Shown: positions 44,075-52,557 of the stretch, piece after piece
How the letters are laid out: each line of letters opens with the position of its first letter
How positions within the stretch are numbered: the stretch's first letter is position 1
Source of the DNA: Neovahlkampfia damariscottae
Lineage: Eukaryota; Heterolobosea; Selenaionea; Neovahlkampfiida; Neovahlkampfiidae
Direction of reading: 5' to 3'
Length of the DNA stretch: 64,000 nucleotides
NCBI GenBank assembly: GCA_016618085.1
Contig: JABLTG010000074.1
Span: forward strand, 30,514-94,513
The notes under the pieces: generated by a model
The model's input: only the letters and a program-made list of their open reading frames with translations
Told to the model about the DNA's origin: nothing
Databases searched by the model: none
Made by a program: the position numbers and the translations under genes

Positions 44075-46759
44075 ATGGAGAATGAAGAAGAAAAAAAACC
44101 AGAACCAAACGTTGAAGAACCAAAAACAGAACAAAAAGATCTTCCTGTGATAGTTGAACCTGAACAAAAAGTTGAAGAAATACCAGAGAAAAAAAAAGAA
44201 GTAAATTCAACCAAACCTGAAGGACCAACACCTCCGGTAGCAGTAGACATGACTAACTATTCACAGCATTTATCAACTTCTTCAGACCTTTCAGACACAC
44301 CATTAATACCAGAAGAGAAAACAGAAGAACAAACAACAATAACAATACCAGAACCAGAAGCAGAACCAGAAAAAAAAGAGAGAGCAATTCCTGAGATTAA
44401 TATATTGCCACCAACTATTTCTATAGAACCTGTTCAATCAGAACCAAAAATACCAAATTCTGAAAAATTAAAAAGACTCACACAAGAGTCAATGTTAAAA
44501 CCAAAATCTTTTAAAAAAAAAAGAGGTTCATTAGAATTAGGTGATGGTGAAGTGGAGGAAGAAGAAATTTTAGAAAGACATAGTATCGATGTACCTGTTC
44601 CAACAAAAGAAAAACCAAAACTTTCAATTGAAAAAGATATAGATGTAAGACCTTCACTTGATTTTAGTAGAGTACCAAGAACAACAAATCCAATTCAAAG
44701 ATCAAATACAAAAAGACCAAAAATTGATTTACCATTGATGAAATTTATCTCAGCAAAACCAAAAGTGATTCATGTTAGGAAAAGAAGTTGGAATGAAGAT
44801 CATTATGCGTTTCATACTTTTGAGAATCAGGCACCAAAAAGACCAGGAGAAGAAGATGATGAAATTCTTGAAAGAAAAAGTTTTGGAGTCATGAGAGAAT
44901 ATGCTCCAAAACAATTTCAAACTCTTCCTCCAAGAAGAAGTGAAGATGGATTTGGAAGAACAATAAAATCAAATAGAGAATCATTAATGGATGATTTACC
45001 ACCTTTAGAAGATCCAGAAGAATCCGGTGCATATGACCCAGAAAGAGAAGAAGAACTTTCAAACATTGGAAAAAGAATTGAACAGAAAAAACAAGAATAT
45101 GAAAGGATTAGAACTAAATATGAAAATAGATATAGATTTGATCCACGATTTTACTTCTTTTTTCATTTAGCTTGGATTTTAAGTGTTGGTTTCTTTGGTG
45201 GGTTACTCATTTATTTGATTGAATTATCTTATACCCAAATATCATTCATAGATGCTGTTTTTATGGCTTTTAGTGCTTGTACTGTCACAGGTTTATTTGC
45301 AGTCAATTTTGCTCTTTGGTCGATTTATGGTAAAATTGTGGTTTTTATGTGTATTTGTAAGGAAAATTTAATTTTAAGTTTTATAGTATTGGGAACTATT
45401 ACATTGACAACTGTACCTTTGATGATCATTCGATGTTGTGAAGCAAGAAAAAGAATGTATTATGAAAGAATTCTTCATCCAGATCCTGAAAAAAAGAAAA
45501 CTGAAAAAGTCTCATTTAGAAAATCATTAATCACAATTACAAAAGCACCACCAACTTCAGATATTGAATATTTAGCTTATAAACATGCAATTATCGTTTT
45601 ATTGCTTGTTCAAGGAGTATTTCAATTCACTTCTTTTTTGACTCTTGGATTTTACTTACAATTTAGTTATTCATTAGCATTTTTAGCAGGAAACCAACCA
45701 TTTTGGTGTGCTCTTTTTTTGACTTTTTCTGCTTGGGGAAATGCAGGTTTCACAGTTTTTCCAGATAATTTAGTTCGATTTAGAAATGATGTTCTAGTGA
45801 ATATTGTGATTTTTATCATGGCTCAATGTGGAAATACTTTATTTCCTTTCATTTATAGATCAGTCATTTCGATACTAGTCAAAATTCCATCTTCAAATCA
45901 AGTTGTTTATCAATTTATTTTGGATCATCATCATAGAATGACAATTCATTGTTTTCCAGCTACACAAACCAAAGTTTATGCAATTACATCACTTGCTCTT
46001 CAATGTTTAGGTTTCTTTTCATGCATGATTATGGAATACTCAAACACACAAATGGAAGGTACATTCTTCAAAAAAGTGATGATTGCATTATTCCATTCAG
46101 GTTCATCAAGAACATCAGGTTTTAATACAGTGGATATTTCTGCTTTTTACTCTGCCACCTTAATGATTTATATTTTGATGATGAGAACAAAACCTCAAAT
46201 GCTTTGTTCTTTAAGTGATCAAAAAGATGAAATTGCGAATCTTGCAGAAAATGAATATCAACTTGAAAAACTTCAAGAAGCAAGAATGATGAATGAACTC
46301 AAAAATGATTATACAGTCATGGAACGAGATAATGTTGGAAATACTGTTTTTGAATCGATTACAAAGATGCTTCAACAATTTTTTAGAAGAGAAACAATTC
46401 AAGATTATGTTCAATCTTGGCTTGATGCGCTCAAAACATTCGTCACTCAATATTTGGGTAGGGTTCGAAGTACCAATGTTTGGTTGATGATTATTATTTT
46501 TTTGATTACTACATTTGAAAGAGAGAAATTCATTTCAGATCCAAATGGAAGTTTTACCATTTTTAAATTGATATTTGAAGTCATCAGTGCATTTGGTAAT
46601 GTTGGCTTGTCCTTGGGGTATCCTGGATTGGTGACAAGTTTTTGTTCTGTTTTTTCGGATTACTCAAAGGTTTTGATTATTTTTGTGATGGTTATGGGTA
46701 GACATAGAGGGTTATTTGGTGCAATGCAGGATCAAAATGTGGATTTTGTGTTGGACTGA
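44075..46759 (+). CDS. Trk/Ktr/HKT-type potassium (or sodium) transporter
   Basis: A single exon of 894 residues. The first about 350 residues are disordered, acidic and Pro-rich, with two similar blocks (EEEILERHS and DDEILERKS). The membrane part has four M-P-M units with filter loops SACTVTGLF, SAWGNAGFTVF, SSRTSGFN and SAFGNVGLS; all four keep the filter Gly, which in the family usually means K+ transport. It would lie in the plasma membrane. I chose ATG 44075 over 44009 because an ATTGG box lies between them at about 44040 and the extra 22 residues look like 5' leader. Phosphorylation of the long tail may regulate it. Confidence 0.9.
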   Translation: MENEEEKKPEPNVEEPKTEQKDLPVIVEPEQKVEEIPEKKKEVNSTKPEGPTPPVAVDMTNYSQHLSTSSDLSDTPLIPEEKTEEQTTITIPEPEAEPEKKERAIPEINILPPTISIEPVQSEPKIPNSEKLKRLTQESMLKPKSFKKKRGSLELGDGEVEEEEILERHSIDVPVPTKEKPKLSIEKDIDVRPSLDFSRVPRTTNPIQRSNTKRPKIDLPLMKFISAKPKVIHVRKRSWNEDHYAFHTFENQAPKRPGEEDDEILERKSFGVMREYAPKQFQTLPPRRSEDGFGRTIKSNRESLMDDLPPLEDPEESGAYDPEREEELSNIGKRIEQKKQEYERIRTKYENRYRFDPRFYFFFHLAWILSVGFFGGLLIYLIELSYTQISFIDAVFMAFSACTVTGLFAVNFALWSIYGKIVVFMCICKENLILSFIVLGTITLTTVPLMIIRCCEARKRMYYERILHPDPEKKKTEKVSFRKSLITITKAPPTSDIEYLAYKHAIIVLLLVQGVFQFTSFLTLGFYLQFSYSLAFLAGNQPFWCALFLTFSAWGNAGFTVFPDNLVRFRNDVLVNIVIFIMAQCGNTLFPFIYRSVISILVKIPSSNQVVYQFILDHHHRMTIHCFPATQTKVYAITSLALQCLGFFSCMIMEYSNTQMEGTFFKKVMIALFHSGSSRTSGFNTVDISAFYSATLMIYILMMRTKPQMLCSLSDQKDEIANLAENEYQLEKLQEARMMNELKNDYTVMERDNVGNTVFESITKMLQQFFRRETIQDYVQSWLDALKTFVTQYLGRVRSTNVWLMIIIFLITTFEREKFISDPNGSFTIFKLIFEVISAFGNVGLSLGYPGLVTSFCSVFSDYSKVLIIFVMVMGRHRGLFGAMQDQNVDFVLD

Positions 46760-47048
46760 ATCCAATTTACAATAAAAGTTAATGTCTTTCAATAAATCGC
46801 AATTGGGGATTCTCTTCATTTGAATCCACTCAACAAACTAATAAAAATGAACTTTTAAGAAAAAGTGAGGCTTTCAGTTTTCGTCTTGTTCAATTGACCA
46901 GTGCGAAAGCTTGTAGTTTTCATGTAGTTTATTTTTATGTGTTCAATTTCCAGTAAAAGTTTCCACGAACTTTTTTTTTTTTTGGTTTTATTTGCTTCTC
47001 AATTTTGACTCATTTTTTATTTTTAAAAAACAATTAAAGAGATTTATT

Positions 47049-47486
47049 TTATTTTGTACTTTTAAAATCGAATTCTTTGTTACACAAAGGACAATGTGGA
47101 TTTAATTTCAAATATTTGATAATGCAATGATAATGATAAGCATGATTACACATACCCCAAGAAACTTTACATTGAGCATTTTCTATTGTAAAACTATTTG
47201 CTTGACAATCTAAACACATATCATGTAATTCTGATTTACAAATTGCACAATGTGTTTCTGCTCCTTCACCACCACCGTATGTCCAAAAAATAATAGCATT
47301 CCATTTTTTAAGTTCATATCTTTTTGTACCTTCTTCCAACTTAAATCCTTTTGATGCTTCTTTTTTCAATTTTTGTGCTGCTTTTGCTCTTTCTTTAGCT
47401 TTTGCTCTTCTTTCTGCTATTTTTTTAGCCTCTATTGGATCTACTTTTTTTGAGCCTGGTGTTGAAGGTGAAGCTAAATCAGACAT
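47049..47486 (-). CDS. RBX1: RING-box protein RBX1 (cullin-RING ligase subunit)
   Basis: A single exon of 145 residues. The N-terminal about 60 residues are basic and form a coiled coil (AKKIAERRAKAKERAKAAQKLKKEA), longer than in animal RBX1. The RBX1 core is highly conserved: KKWNAIIFWTY, CAICKSELHDMCLDCQAN, CKVSWGMCNHAYHYHCIIKYLK, CPLCNKEF, which provides all ligands of the three-zinc RING-H2. RBX1 recruits the E2 enzyme to cullins in SCF and related ligases. It is separated from the Trk gene by 289 bp that hold no recognisable feature. Confidence 0.95.
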   Translation of the reverse strand: MSDLASPSTPGSKKVDPIEAKKIAERRAKAKERAKAAQKLKKEASKGFKLEEGTKRYELKKWNAIIFWTYGGGEGAETHCAICKSELHDMCLDCQANSFTIENAQCKVSWGMCNHAYHYHCIIKYLKLNPHCPLCNKEFDFKSTK

Positions 47487-47696
47487 TGTTTGTTTTATTT
47501 TTTTTTTCTCAAAAAATAACCAATTACATTGCTATTTATTTTTAATTCCTTTTTGACCAATGAAAAACCGATAAAAAGTATAATATTGTATTTCACAATC
47601 AAAAAACTTAATTTCATGTTCACTTATTTCTACATAAAGGTCATTCATTGGTTCTTTTCATCTATTTTTAGAGCCACGCTTTTTAAAGTGTTTAAG

Positions 47697-49127
47697 ATGA
47701 ACATGATGAACGGTGCAAGAAACAAAGGGACATTTACCCAATCTTTAAGTAGTGGTAGTGTTCCTCATGAATCTTCAATTTCTTATGAAGGTACATTCTC
47801 AGAATATTATTTTGATGACAACTCACAAAAACTTCAAGAAGTTTGTTACACCACTCTTTCAGCAGCAAAAACAAAGGACACTTTCACAGGAGATAACGAA
47901 AAATATATATCTGCTTCTTTTCATTCAGTTTTTGACGGAATGAACCACAGAGAACCTTTGAATTTGTTAGTAATCCTTGATATTTCAGGAAGCATGGGAG
48001 GAAGATTTCATAATGTCACAGATTCTGAATATCAACAACAAACTAAAATGACCGTAGCAAATGAAGTTTTAGTTGAAATCCTAAATACTTTAAAAGAAGA
48101 TGAAACTTTGGGTATTCTTTTATTTGATGACAAAACACAAGTTCTTCAGTCTATGAAAAATGTTGGTAACATTAATAAAGATGATTTATCAAAAAAAATT
48201 CTTCAAATTAAACCAAGAGGAGGAACTCACATGGAAAATGGAATGAAAACTGGAATTTCAATGATGAAGGATTTCTTGGAAATTGGAAAAGAAAAAAATC
48301 AAAATAACAGAATCATATTTTTAACTGATGCCATGCCAAATGGTGGAGGTGGGAAAAATTCATTGAAATCACTCTCCGAAGATGCTACAGTTAATAAAAT
48401 CTACACAACTTATATTGGCATTGGTTTAGATTTTAATACATCTTTAGTTGAATCATTGACAAAAGTAACTGGGGCAAATTATTTTTCTGTTCATTCAAAA
48501 AAAGAATTTCAAAAAATTTTGAATGAAGAATTCAATTACATTGTGACAAATATCGCATTAGATTGTTATCTTTTAATTGAATCAGAAGAATATGAAATTG
48601 AAGAAGCATTTGGTACCCCATTTAAAGATGAAACAACAATTAACACAATCAAAATTGGATCTCAAACTGCTTCAGATGTTAATAAAGATGGAACAAAAGG
48701 TGGGATGATTTTAATCAAACTTAGAGAAAGAAAATTGAAATCAAAAGAAAATACATCAAAAAAAGTTCATGTTCATTTATTTTATGAAACTATTCTTGGA
48801 AAAAAAATGAAAACTTCATACGTCATTGATTTTGAAGAAAAATCAAAAAATTCAGAAATCTACTTTGATAACAATGGAATTCAAAAATTAGTTGCATTAA
48901 CAAAATATGTTCAATTTTCAAAGAGAATTTTGAAGTTAAAACATTCATCAGGATATAAACAAGAAGAAGATGGAAAAGATATTACAACATTTATCAAATA
49001 CTTTCAAGAACAAATGGATGAAATTAAAGATAAGAATTTAGAAAAAGAAATTGAATCTTTGAATCAAATGAAGTATAATTCCTCAACCAGTTCAAGTGGA
49101 AAACAAAGACCATTTGTAATGATGTAA
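47697..49127 (+). CDS. Cytosolic von Willebrand A domain protein
   Basis: A single exon of 476 residues starting at ATG 47697; an ATTGG box lies about 50 nt upstream. A vWA domain occupies about residues 80-290, with a complete MIDAS: VILDISGSMGG, the Thr of GGTHMENG, and IIFLTDAMPNGGG. A beta-rich domain follows (VTNIALDCYLLIESEEYEI, FETILGKKMKTSYVIDF). It has no signal peptide and no membrane helix, so it is probably intracellular. The layout resembles bacterial and protist vWA proteins of the YfbK/calcium-activated channel-regulator type. The function is unknown. Confidence 0.8.
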   Translation: MNMMNGARNKGTFTQSLSSGSVPHESSISYEGTFSEYYFDDNSQKLQEVCYTTLSAAKTKDTFTGDNEKYISASFHSVFDGMNHREPLNLLVILDISGSMGGRFHNVTDSEYQQQTKMTVANEVLVEILNTLKEDETLGILLFDDKTQVLQSMKNVGNINKDDLSKKILQIKPRGGTHMENGMKTGISMMKDFLEIGKEKNQNNRIIFLTDAMPNGGGGKNSLKSLSEDATVNKIYTTYIGIGLDFNTSLVESLTKVTGANYFSVHSKKEFQKILNEEFNYIVTNIALDCYLLIESEEYEIEEAFGTPFKDETTINTIKIGSQTASDVNKDGTKGGMILIKLRERKLKSKENTSKKVHVHLFYETILGKKMKTSYVIDFEEKSKNSEIYFDNNGIQKLVALTKYVQFSKRILKLKHSSGYKQEEDGKDITTFIKYFQEQMDEIKDKNLEKEIESLNQMKYNSSTSSSGKQRPFVMM

Positions 49128-49239
49128 TAAAGAGACTATTGTTTGTTTTGTTTATTTGTTAAGGTTTATTTAGCGAAATTGTGATTTTTCGGAAGTGAAA
49201 TTTAAACACAATTTAAAAGGAAAAGCGAAACTCGTTTAT

Positions 49240-49248
49240 CCAATCAAA
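49240..49248 (+). promoter_or_regulatory. CCAAT box immediately before a start codon
   Basis: CCAAT at 49240-49244 is followed by CAAA and then ATG. The messenger would need a leader of only a few bases if transcription starts downstream of the box. Confidence 0.4.
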
Positions 49249-50558
49249 ATGAAACGCACCAAACTCCAGGAATTTGACGAACCACCAAAGAAAAAAATTT
49301 GTATGACATCAAAAAATAAGATGAGGGTTGATTTGATTCTGAGGTTACATCGTGATTTATTCAACGAAAAGAATCAAGTGATACATAGAGCTTTGATTAT
49401 GATTACAAAAATGACACGCTTTGGTAAGTTCCAGACACTTCTAATCCTTCAATAGATTCAATTTATGAAGAATTATCCAGTAGTGATTTCTTTTCAACTT
49501 TTGGACATTTACTCAATCATTTTGATCCAGATATTCAATTGAAAACAGTTTTGTGCATCAAAGCACTTTCAGCACGTAAATATCTTCTTGAAGAAATGAA
49601 GGAAGCAGGGTTAACTGTACAATTAGTTCAAATGATTCAAAATTCAGATCCTTTGAAAAACTATAATGTCATTACTGCTGCCATTTGTTCTCTAGCTAAT
49701 TTTGCTTCATTTTCGGATAATAGTAAAGATCAACTGAATGGAATTGGAATCTATGCTATATTGATTGATTTTTTAAAGAGCAATATTCGTTTAAGAGTAT
49801 GTACTGTCCGGTATGTTTTTATTTCTAACAACAAAGAGCTATTTTGTCGTTAATTTATGTTCTTTTAAAAAAATATTCACCTGTTTCATTCCCTCGCTGC
49901 ATTTTATCATTATTGAACTGTAGAGATGTTGAAATTATTTTTCAAACACTCAGAATTATTAAACTAGTTACCACAAGTAATAACAAAAGAACTCAAGAAT
50001 TTATTTGTTACAATGGTATGAAATTTGTGTTGAGTTGCTTTTCTTCCACACCTTCTTCACAGATTTTCTCGTTTAGTTTCGGAATATTATCAAAGTTGAT
50101 GGATGTAAAATCATTTAATGTGATGATGACAGACAGGAAATTATCGACAAAGTTTTTTCAACTTTTTGAAAGAGAGAATATAATTGCTCATTACGACATT
50201 TGTGTATTAATTCAAAGAATGTGTAAATCTGGAAATTTGGAAATGATGATCACCAAGAACATTTTTTATCATTTGAAGAAATTATTGTATGTGTCTTCTG
50301 GCACTTCAGTTCTAACAATTATTTCAGAAATTTTGAATGAATTTCTTGTCATTGCATCTCCAGATCAAATTTCTTATTTAATAGATACTCAGATCATTCC
50401 AAAATTCATAAAGAAAGAAATCGTTGGGACTTCGATTTCAAAAAATATAGAATCAGTAATTCATAACATCAGAAAGGTTTGATCAAACATATCTAATATT
50501 ATTCCTGAAGACCAGAAATTTATTTGAAGATGAATTGAGATTTTTACAATTTCCATAA
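49249..50558 (+). CDS. Armadillo-repeat protein, importin-alpha-like
   Basis: Four exons (49249-49423, 49456-49810, 49837-50476, 50511-50558) give 405 residues; the second intron is only 26 nt, the shortest in the window. A basic start (KRTKLQEFDEPPKKK) is followed by about eight helical armadillo units (GHLLNHFDPDIQLKTVLCIKALSA, AAICSLANFASFSDN, CILSLLNCRDVEIIFQTLRII). The layout is like importin-alpha, but the Trp-Asn arrays that bind nuclear localisation signals are not evident, so cargo binding is uncertain. The ATG is preceded by CCAATCAAA directly. The last 15 bp overlap the coding end of the convergent gene. Confidence 0.75.
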
Positions 50559-51283
50559 ATTTTCAATATGAATATCATCCTTATTTTTATAATTTCGACA
50601 TGAAATATTGATACATATTCTATGTGAATCCTCTAATAATCCCATTTCATCACCACAATACCCACACATGTGAGATAATTGTGTTGGATGATAAATTGCA
50701 GATGCTTCTGTTCTTGATTCATTTTCACTTTCGGTTTGGGAAATTGTTTTTCTTTGTGATAAAAATTGAATTTCTGAAGAGGTCCCTAATGGAAATACAA
50801 TACATGAAATATTTTTGCAGTTTTTGTTGAAATATTTTCCGAGTATTTGTTGAGGGAATTGCCTGAAATTGAATTAAATTCTACTTAATTAACACAGAAT
50901 TCGTGATCTTTTTGACAATAAAATTCCTCTATTTTTTTGACAGATTCAATTTTTTGTCCAAATGTGATATAGAGCTTTATTTTGCATTTATTTGTTTGAG
51001 ATAGAAACAAAACTCTGAAAGGAGACATAATCCAGATTGTATCATACATAATTGTTCTGTTCAAATAAGCATTAAATATGTCTACTGAAAATTTGAAACA
51101 AATTATTTCAAGACTTTTTTCTGGTTCTGATGATAATCTAAAATCAACAGGATGCCTAATACTAATCCCTTTCTGTATGGTATCAATCATTATTCCCATA
51201 TCCAGGATTTTTTGAATTTCATGTTCATATTTTTTAGTGCTCATTGATAACATTTGAAACTGTTGTTGTATGAACAAATTCAT
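50544..51283 (-). CDS. Unknown protein with C-terminal cysteine cluster; exon border unclear
   Basis: The first part, 51283 to about 50897, codes MNLFIQQQFQML...FDI-type helical and beta sequence with GIMIDTIQKGISIRHPVDFRL. A second open stretch from about 50851 to 50544 codes FPQQILGKYFNK and ends in a probable zinc knuckle (MCGYCGDEMG...CINISCRN). The obvious 30-nt intron (GT at about 50881, AG at about 50852) leaves the second stretch one base out of frame, so a non-standard splice, an indel or a sequence error is needed. I recognise no family. The last 15 bases overlap the armadillo gene on the other strand. Confidence 0.5.
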
Positions 51284-51319
51284 GACCAAATTTATTTCAA
51301 AAGAACCAATCAAATTGAA

Positions 51320-52402
51320 TTATGCAAAAGAAAAATTTATATCTTTGATTGTTTCTAATTTATCAAATGAATGCATTCCATGTATTTTTAAAAGGAACAT
51401 GATATCATATGAATCTGCTTGATTAACTTTGTCCAATGGATAAATTTCATCTCTCCAACTATTCTCAAAATATAATTGATCATATAAATAAAATTTGGTT
51501 GTCAAATAATCATTAATTCCATTTGCTAATTTATACTTTAATGTTTTCTTTTCAGTAGAATTTTCAAAAGTTTCAAGTTGTTTAAAAATGAATTTTGAAA
51601 TAAACTTATAAGGTACTCCTTTAATACTCGTGTATAATAATGGTGCGTTAATATAAATATCAGTTGTTTCTTCATTCTTGAATTCTTCAGAAATATATGG
51701 GTAAATTTCTGGTTGTTTTTTTAGCATTGATAAAACAACCAAATAATCATTTTTCAAAACATCTCCAATAACACTGTACTCCCATGGTGCATATGTTATC
51801 ACTATAGTTGCTAAATCAATATCATTTTTTAATTTTTCAGGTAAGGTTTTCATGTGACTTCCAAAATATTTTAAAGTTTCCATCATGACTTCTTTATCAC
51901 ACCAAAATTCATATGGCAATAAATGTGGCACATAATTAGTTGTACTCATCAATTTCATTAAGAACTTTTTGTCTTTTCTTATGACATTCGGAATTTTTTT
52001 GTAATTCGGATATGCATAAAGTAGTTCTGGATTTTGAAACATTTTCCATATAATTTCTTTATCTGATCTCATTTCTTCATTAATGACTCTATAAATCATC
52101 AAATTTTCAGCTATTATTTCCAGAATTATTTTTTTGTTGTTTCTTAGTCTTGGAGAGAAATATTTGAATGATTTTAAAAATCTTTTTTTGTTTTGGAAAC
52201 ATTGATCAAATAGTTCATCATTGTCACGAATATTCTTGTCAAAATACCTTAAAGTTTTTGGATTAAGTTTCACGCATGTTTTTGCAACTTTTAAGCTCTG
52301 AAGAATATCTTTTGGTGCTCTTTTGATATAATTTCCATCATATTCAATTAGTTGGATATAATTATCTTCTTGTGATTCATGCCAAAAATTGGGTTGGTTC
52401 AT
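51320..52402 (-). CDS. Divergent DUF4116 repeat protein
   Basis: A single exon, 360 residues when started at ATG 52402; the frame is open for another about 27 codons upstream but has no ATG there, and an ATTGG box about 30 nt before 52402 supports this start. Repeats are degenerate but visible (DKEIIWKMFQNPELLYAYPNYKKIPNVIRKDKKFLMKLM; PEKLKNDIDLATIVITYAPWEYSVIGDVLKNDYLVVLSMLKKQPEIYPYISEEFKNEE). They match the DUF4116 pattern of a helix, a proline turn and an N-D-x-x-x-V/I start. The C-terminus (LETIKDINFSFA) resembles the copy at 4.8 kb. The function is unknown. Confidence 0.7.
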   Translation of the reverse strand: MNQPNFWHESQEDNYIQLIEYDGNYIKRAPKDILQSLKVAKTCVKLNPKTLRYFDKNIRDNDELFDQCFQNKKRFLKSFKYFSPRLRNNKKIILEIIAENLMIYRVINEEMRSDKEIIWKMFQNPELLYAYPNYKKIPNVIRKDKKFLMKLMSTTNYVPHLLPYEFWCDKEVMMETLKYFGSHMKTLPEKLKNDIDLATIVITYAPWEYSVIGDVLKNDYLVVLSMLKKQPEIYPYISEEFKNEETTDIYINAPLLYTSIKGVPYKFISKFIFKQLETFENSTEKKTLKYKLANGINDYLTTKFYLYDQLYFENSWRDEIYPLDKVNQADSYDIMFLLKIHGMHSFDKLETIKDINFSFA

Positions 52403-52548
52403 ACGCACAGTTGTTGGAAAAAAAATTGTCCAATCATGAGCAGTTCTCTCTGAACAAATTATTTCTTCCAAATTTTGATTCACACAATTGATGGTTCAAA
52501 TTGAAATAGAGGTTTCTCTTCAAATTTAAATTGTAGAGAAAAAATAAA

Positions 52549-52557
52549 CCAATCGCT
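52549..52557 (+). promoter_or_regulatory. CCAAT box between divergent DUF4116 genes
   Basis: CCAAT (52549-52553) lies 4 bp before the ATG of the plus-strand DUF4116 gene. The minus-strand neighbour has its own ATTGG/CCAAT element nearer to its start. Confidence 0.4.

Noticed and set aside
46760-47048. Possible non-coding RNA gene between the Trk gene and RBX1
   Set aside because: The 289 bp are AT-rich without a clear fold, motif or promoter pair; nothing can be supported.
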